From: Scylla paramamosain | Taxonomy: Eukaryota; Arthropoda; Malacostraca; Decapoda; Portunidae | DNA length: 64,000 nucleotides | Reading direction: 5' to 3' | Assembly: GCF_035594125.1 (NCBI RefSeq) | Contig: NC_087156.1 | Coordinates: 20,598,997-20,662,996 of the forward strand | Part shown: piece after piece, positions 57,245 through 64,000 of the stretch | How the letters are laid out: each line of letters begins with the position of its first letter | Numbering within the stretch: position 1 is the first letter of the stretch | The notes under the pieces: generated by a model | What the model saw: the letters and a program-made list of their open reading frames with translations, nothing else | Told to the model about the DNA's origin: nothing | The model's database searches: none | Program-made: the position numbers and the translations under genes

Positions 57245-57839
57245 CTGTAAATTTTGTCTGAATTATGATTATCTTTTCACTGTTCCCGTGACATCCAGAG
57301 GATTTTTGACACTCGCATTTTGTCTCCTTCAACCATGGAACATTTCCAAAAATGCTTTCTATGGTCGATGTCCATCTCTTATTTTGGGACATTTCTCAAC
57401 TCCCAAGGGCACCACTCTCTTAAAGAGGAAATTCTGGCATAAAGGATGAACCCTTGTGATGTACCTCGAGGAATTAAAAAGGTACCTCCAAGGAGTTGAC
57501 TGGCAATGGATCCAGGGTGAGGTCAGGTCCGGAATGGAGTTGAGAGAGATAAGGCAAGATGAGAGAGCTGAGGTGAGGTGTGAGGGTGTAGGACAAGAGG
57601 AGGGAAGATGCGTCTGGAAGGGGCAGAGAAGAGAGGGAGGGGGAGATAGGTGTGAGCATGTTGGAAGGTCAGGTTATGCTGAAATGGGAGAGGAGAGGTC
57701 GAGACAAGTAGATGAGGGAGTGGAGAGGATGGTAGGAGCCAAGATGAGGGGATTAGGTGAAGTAAATGTAAATGAGATGTAGAAATATTTTGTAAAGTTC
57801 ATACAGGTCAGTTAGCAAACATTCCATATAGAGCAATAA
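57243..57839. other. Purine-rich stretch before LINE copy B4
   Basis: A 108-codon frame at 57,456-57,782 is Gly/Glu/Arg-rich and matches no family I know. It may be the degenerate 5' part of the CR1-type element, since B4 coding follows within 100 bp. Confidence 0.5.
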
Positions 57840-60410
57840 GATCATAGAAAAATTACCTAAATGGATGACTGCTAGGTTAAAACATTATATAGGGCGTAAG
57901 AGAAGTATATATAAGAGATTAAGGACAGGTGAAGAAGTTTTAAGGCCACAATATAATGAATTAGTTAGAACAGTCAGGAGGTTAACGAGGAAAGCTAAGG
58001 GCAATTATGAATTAAAGGTGGCCAGCCAGGCGAAGACGGACCCCAAGGGATTTTATCAGGTACACAGGACAAAGAGTAAGGTACTATAGATTCATTAAAG
58101 ACAGCAGATGGAGAGCTGGCTAGTTCTGGGGAGGAGATTAGTAAAATTCTGAATGAGTATTTTTTTAACTGTCTTCACCCGGGAAAAACATGCAGTTTTT
58201 CCAGTTATATGCTATATATGTTATATATGGCAGTTATATGCCAAATAGTGAACAGATGTGTAGAGCAGATGAAAATGAGAAGCTGACAGATATTTCCATA
58301 ACTAAGGAGATAGTGGAACAGGAGATAGGCTAAAAAAGTTCAAGACACCAGGACCAGATGAAATATATCCCAGAGTACTAAAGGAATGCAGAGAGATTAT
58401 TAGTGAGCCGTTAGTTTCTGTCTTTAGGAAATCACTTGAGTCAGGTGAGGTACCAGTAATGTGGAGGCAGGCTAATGTAGCACCCATCTTTAAGAGAGGA
58501 GATAAAACTTTAGCATCTAATTATAGATGTTAGCTTAACATCAGTTGTAGGTAAAATATTGGAGTCAATAACAGCGAGGAACATTAGGGAACATTTAGAC
58601 AAACATAATTTGATACATCAGCAACAGCATGGCTTCATGAAGGGGAAGTCTTGCATGACAAACTTTTTTTTTCTTTTTTTTTATGTAGGAAGGACACTGG
58701 CCAAGGGCAACAAAAATCTAATAAAAAAAATGCCCACTGAAATGCCAGTCCCATAAAAGGGTCAAAGCAGTGGTCAAAAATTGATGGATAAGTGTCTTGA
58801 AACCTCCCTCTTGAAGGAATTCAAGTCATAGGAAGGTGGAAATACAGAAGCAGGCAGGGAGTTCCAGAGTTTACCAGAGAAAGGGATGAATGATTGAGAA
58901 TACTGGTTAACTCTTGCGTTAGAGAGGTGGACAGAATAGGGATGAGAGAAAGAAGAAAGTCTTGTGCAGCGAGGCCGCGGAAGGAGGGGAGGCATGCAGT
59001 TAGCAAGATCAGAAGAGCAGTTAGCATGAAAATAGCGCTAGAAGACAGCTAGATATGCAACATTGCAACGGTGAGAGAGAGGCTGAAGACAGTCAGTTAG
59101 AGGAGAGGAGTTGATGAGACAAAAAGCTTTTGATTCCACCCTGTCTAGAAGAGCAGTATGAGTGGAACCCCCCCAGACATGTAAAAACTTGTTAAGTTTT
59201 TGCAATAAAGAGTACGAGGCAGTAGATAATGGTGATAGTTATGATACCTTATATCTGGACTTTAGTAAAGCATTTGACAAGGTACCCCCATCAAAGGCTC
59301 CTGAGAAAGGTTGGGGGACACGGGATAGAAGGGAAGAAGTTAGGCTGAATAAGGTCATGGCTTAGTGACAGGCAACAAAGAGTTGTAATAAACGGCTCTA
59401 AATCCAAGTGGGGTCATGTAATTAGTGGGATGCCACAAGGATCAGTATTAGGGACATTATTATTTCTAATATATATCAGTGACTTGGATAGTGAAATCAG
59501 TAGTGATGTTAGTAAATTTGCAGATGACACAAAGACAGGTAGATTAATTAGCTCAGAATCAGATGCCATCGCCTTGCAGGCAGATTTAGATAGGATGAAT
59601 GAATAGACGGACAGATGGCAAATGCAATTTAAGATCAATAAATGCAAAGTACATAGCATAGGTAAAGGAAACCCACACAGTAGGTACACATTAAACAACG
59701 AAATTCTGGTAGGTACAGGGTACGAGAAAGATTTAGGAGTTATAGTTAGCTCTGAACTCCATCTAGGAAAACAATGCATAGAGGCCAGAAACAGGGCAAA
59801 TAAGGTACTAGGATTCATTTTTAGGAGTTAAAAGTAGAAGGCTGGAAGTAATATTAAAGTTATACTTGGCACTGGTCAGACCTCATCTAGACTACACTGT
59901 GCAGTTCTGATCCCCACATTACAGGAAAGATATAGGTCTATTAGAATCAGTACACAGGAGAATGACTAAAAGGATACAGGGGACGAGGAGTATTCCTTAT
60001 GAGGCGAGATTGAAGCTGTTAAATCTACATTCTTTAGAGAGACGTAGGTTAAGAGAGGACCTGATAGAAGTCTTTAAGTGGTATAAGGGTTTTAACAAGG
60101 GGGATGTAAGCAAAATTCTTAGGATCAGCAACCAGGATAGAACAAGAAATAACGGATTCAAGCTTGAAAAATTTAGGTTCAGGAAGAAAATAGGAAGAAA
60201 TTGGTTCTCAAATAGAGTGGTAGATGAGTGGAATGGACTCAGTAATCATGATGTTATTGCTAGAACATTAAGTAGCTTTAAAAGAAGATTAGACGGGTTT
60301 ATGGATGGGGATAATAGATGGAAATAGGTAGGTATATTTCATACAGGAACTGCCACGTGTAAGCCTGGTCGCTTCTTGCAGCTTCCCTTATTTCTTATGT
60401 TCTTCTGTTC
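57840..60410 (+). mobile_element. LINE family B (CR1-like), copy B4, interrupted by A7
   Basis: Pieces of RT and C-terminal domain in several frames: KWMTARLKHYIGRKRSIYKR, KFKTPGPDEIYPRVLKEC, VPVMWRQANVAPIFKRGD before the insertion; CKVHSIGKGNPHS, EKDLGVIVSS and YEARLKLLNLHSLERRRLRE after it. These are typical of CR1-clade elements (family knowledge). The 3' part is open at 59,962-60,327. Many stops make it inactive. Confidence 0.5.
58668..59184 (-). mobile_element. LINE family A, copy A7 (3' fragment nested in a CR1-type LINE)
   Basis: Poly-T on the left (tail), 5' truncation on the right at CCCCAGACATGT. The last ~74 ORF codons read through (58,995-58,774) and are almost identical to A2. 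Flanks carry the short repeat AAACTT, a plausible target-site duplication. It splits LINE family B copy B4. Confidence 0.5.
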
Positions 60411-60445
60411 GTATATGGGGATCCCCACATCACAAGAGCCATTTC

Positions 60446-60668
60446 CCCGCGGCGGACATTCGAATGTCCTCCGAGGGGGAAGAGGAGCCCTCGGGATGTG
60501 GAAGGCGTCCTCGGAAGAGAAAAACGTCTTGCGATGTGAAATATTTCTTCCATAGGAGTGTGGCGCCTTTATGAAGTGAGAATTGTCCGTTTTAAAAGAG
60601 AGGTGTCCTTTGAGTGTGTAAGATGCCTCATAGGTAGAAAGGAGGCGCCTTTAGGATGATGGGCAACT
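60446..60668 (+). repeat. Degenerate array with ~20-bp period, G+C rich
   Basis: A core GGYGYCCTYNGAGGA-like word recurs with its CCT at 60,468, 60,489, 60,509, (60,528), (60,547), 60,566, 60,587, 60,607, 60,626 and 60,648, a spacing of 19-22 bp. A perfect 16-bp palindrome GGACATTCGAATGTCC lies at 60,454-60,469. It starts about 35 bp after the end of LINE copy B4. Confidence 0.5.
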
Positions 60669-61477
<809 letters not shown>

Positions 61478-61741
61478 ATAATAAAACAACAATAAAACAA
61501 TTCTTACGGGAGCTAATTTTGTGACATAGCACCACACCTTCAGCTTTAAATGACAAATTTGAGACAGCCTAACAAGAAGGTTTCATTTGTGAATTCATAT
61601 TTCGGTAGGATTTTAAATGATGGATAGTGAGATTATAGGTGGGAATCCCCAAACTAAGGATCCAAGGAAAGGTATTCTACATTGGTTAGTGTTAAGTCAA
61701 AAGACCTTGATTGGTTAATGTTAAGGCAAAAGACCTTGAAT

Positions 61742-62240
61742 TCACTCTTAGATCGTGAGGTTGAGTATAGAGGCGGTGGTCTTGACAGACAGAGCTGTGA
61801 CTCCTAAATATTTTTCATCCTCTGATCCTGCCAAAGCCTCGTTCGCTGCAGTATTAAATGGATTTCGTCTGCCTACATTAAGTATTTTGCATTTGTTAAC
61901 ATTGAATTGCATTTGCCATCTATCTGTCAACATGTTCGTTCATATGCGTCTGACGAGCATCCAAGCATGTCTGTAGGACGGCTGCACCGGAATCCAACAT
62001 AATTAATTCTTACCTATCCTCCTTACGTCTACAAATTTAATATTATTGCCACTAATTCCATTATCTAAATTATATATGCATTTACAAATAACTTATCCCT
62101 GTGGTAACTTACAAATTACTTTTCCTCACTTAATTTGCAGCCATCGATAACTTTGTTGCCTGTCGCTTAACCATGACCATCCATTGCATCCAGAGAACCT
62201 TCTAATCTATCACATGCGCCCTAACTTTGCTCGAAAGTTT
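61742..62240 (-). mobile_element. LINE family B (CR1-like), copy B5, RT fragment
   Basis: On the minus strand TDRWQMQFNVNKCKILNVGR and EKYLGV, with the upstream WLSDRQQ-like segment around 62,120-62,190. It corresponds to the palm/thumb region of CR1-type RT and is truncated at both ends. Confidence 0.5.
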
Positions 62241-62392
62241 TTGTTGGTGCACGTCATTAAATCCATCCTGGAAAATTTTACGTTAAACCCCCCAAAAATT
62301 GATAATTCTTCACCTAAGTGCTAGATGGAAAAAAAAAAAAAAAGGCCGGGGAGGGGGTGGGAAATGGAGCTTAAAAGTCAGATTTTCGTGGC

Positions 62393-62521
<129 letters not shown>

Positions 62522-62881
62522 TAGATATAGATTTACATAAATAGTCCAGTCCAGTCCAGTCCATATTTTTATTTCATAAAAAGTATATTAACACTTTCTA
62601 CATAATTAAAATTATGAAAGAATTAAAATATATATATAACATATCTTTAGCGCAATGTTGGCTCGTGGTTTTGTACAAATAAAATAGATAGATAGATAAA
62701 CAGATAGATAGTTTAGATATATAAAGTAAAATACCAAATAAATAAAGAGTGCATGTAGCTGAAAGATAAATTATAAAAATATACTCTGAAACGAATTGGA
62801 GGCTAATAAATAGAATCGGAAGTGATTAACGATGCTAGTATAATGAAGGCCTTGGCGAGTTCCGGCGTCTATAGCGCTAGG

Positions 62882-62888
62882 CTCAGTG
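62882..62888 (+). promoter_or_regulatory. Candidate initiator (CTCAGTG) for the gene starting at 62,946
   Basis: CTCAGTG matches the arthropod Inr consensus TCAGT, about 60 nt upstream of the ATG, in a locally G+C-rich stretch that also holds GTGACGTG (CRE-like) at about 62,901-62,908. No TATA box is visible. Inferred only. Confidence 0.5.
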
Positions 62889-62945
62889 CGGCACGATGGT
62901 GGTGACGTGAGGGAGGAAGTGTTGTCATTTAGAGGTGTAGCCAAC

Positions 62946-63035
62946 ATGACCTCCATCAAGAAGATCCCCAACGTGCTGGGGACGAGGAGGAGCAATACAC
63001 TGGACCAGGAGCGAGAACAATTTGAGAAAGCCCAG
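62946..63035 (+). CDS. Probable first coding exon of an unrecognised gene (30 residues)
   Basis: ATG in the context GCCAACATGA opens a frame starting MTSIKKIPNVLGTRRSN and ending KAQ at the donor CAG/GTAATG, phase 0. Composition is charged and unlike the surrounding repeats, and base composition rises in G+C here as expected at a promoter. The frame is also open upstream with no ATG before it back to about 62,886. I do not recognise the family, and no second exon is evident in the last kilobase. Confidence 0.5.
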
Positions 63036-64000
63036 GTAATGCTTGTATGGGCGATGTGGGCGAGCTGTGGGGGCGGGCCGCGGTGGGCGGCAGTGTACTA
63101 CACCGCCCGCACAATTTTCACGAGACTCTCAGCAGGTAGCTTGTCATGTGCCTGGGACCTGTTGAGCAGCCTGCAGGTGTTGTGAGTGGTGTGAGATGGC
63201 AGGTGGACAGGCCCCAGTGGCCGGAAGTTGTGTGGTACAGGGGCGACAGGAAGTACTGTCACCGTCACCCGAGTGGCAGCTGAGACATGGCCTACTTCGA
63301 GAAGCTAGGTTAGATAACACTTTGGACACTCGCTCTCTTTGGTGACATGCACACACCTCAGGTCAGGGTCTAGGAAATGTTTATTTCAGATAACTAAAGA
63401 CAGCATTTTGGTCTCTAGGTTCCCTCTCGCATGGTTCTATTATTGGTGGCCAAAATTCAAGGTAAGCCACTTACTGCTGATAAATCACCCTTATATGAAG
63501 GCAGCGTATTATGGGTTGCTAGTACACTACAAGCAGCTAGTAGTAGATTCAACAAGTGTGCCTCACCTGTGTCTTCCTCAAGAAGACAGGCCAACTATCC
63601 CACTTGCGATAACCTTGTAACATTGTCCCAACCCGCAGAGTACCATGGGCCTCATTGACATCTGAGAGGGTCCCAAGGGGCACACCAGTTAAAATCTCGG
63701 AAAACCTCATATACAGAACAAAAGATTTCAAGGAATTTGTGAAAAACCTGGTGACATTTTTCAATACAAAGTATATCAAAATCTGGAATATAGAGCTAAC
63801 AGTCAGCAAGAGAACATCATCCAAGTGGTTATCTGTGAGCTGTGCACAGAAGACTTAAGACTAATATTGCCTCATATACTGTTGGGCTTCACTGATGATC
63901 CAGAGAACAATCCAGCAGGTCACATGCATTGTTAATTTAATGGTAAGTGGCCATTAACCGCACAGAATGGCCTCATGGCGTGCAGGTTGGGGACCCGTAT
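63036..64000. other. Presumed first intron of the 62,946 gene; no second exon recognised
   Basis: G+C-rich near the exon (to about 63,260). Frames at 63,339-63,658 and 63,655-63,858 are open for 60-90 codons, but I recognise no domain and they could be an old element. Confidence 0.5.

Overview
This is a eukaryotic, intron-rich window from an arthropod, most likely a decapod crustacean (a crab- or crayfish-like genome). That rests on the very dense long (CT)n and (TA)n microsatellites, several LINE and cut-and-paste transposon families, a short interstitial TTAGG tract, and a host protein of animal type. The species cannot be fixed from the sequence. Most open frames in the window are microsatellite or transposon frames, not host genes.

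Layout. 1-9.27 kb: no host gene recognised. It holds CT/TA/TG/GAA/TTA/TTG repeats, minisatellites, old CR1-type LINE pieces, and candidate minus-strand promoters, the best near 4.87-4.90 kb. 9,270-50,339 (+): one large host gene, the Ral GTPase-activating protein beta subunit (RALGAPB). I reconstruct 33 coding exons whose splice phases all agree, 4,578 nt including the stop, giving 1,525 residues (human about 1,494), plus one in-frame candidate cassette exon at 13,077-13,142. 50.3-62.9 kb: 3' flank with DNA transposons, a 5'-truncated LINE, and a CR1-type LINE carrying a nested LINE tail. 62,946-63,035 (+): a probable first coding exon of a second gene that I do not recognise; the rest of that gene lies outside the window or is not visible.

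Mobile DNA. LINE family A (my label) encodes an EEP endonuclease and reverse transcriptase in one long ORF. It occurs seven times: three near full-length copies in RALGAPB introns (14.8-18.1 kb -, 21.1-24.3 kb - with an intact 986-residue ORF, 45.6-48.9 kb +), one 5'-truncated copy (54.1-57.0 kb +) and three fragments. LINE family B is CR1-like and occurs five times. Short inverted-repeat DNA elements include two copies with CAGTAAAATCCC termini, a CAGTGGAACCTC family carrying a piece of a PIF/Harbinger-like transposase, a 536-bp element packed with ACTAGT motifs, a hAT-like MITE, a Harbinger relic and a Tc1/mariner relic. Intron 22 (29.2-35.2 kb) is a stack of nested insertions.

Structures most worth a second look: a near-perfect ~590-bp palindrome in intron 32; two partial exon duplications that copy a 5' splice site (exons 20 and 23); two start-stop uORFs before the RALGAPB ATG; transposons sitting inside (TA)n arrays; and a degenerate ~20-bp periodic array at 60.45-60.67 kb.
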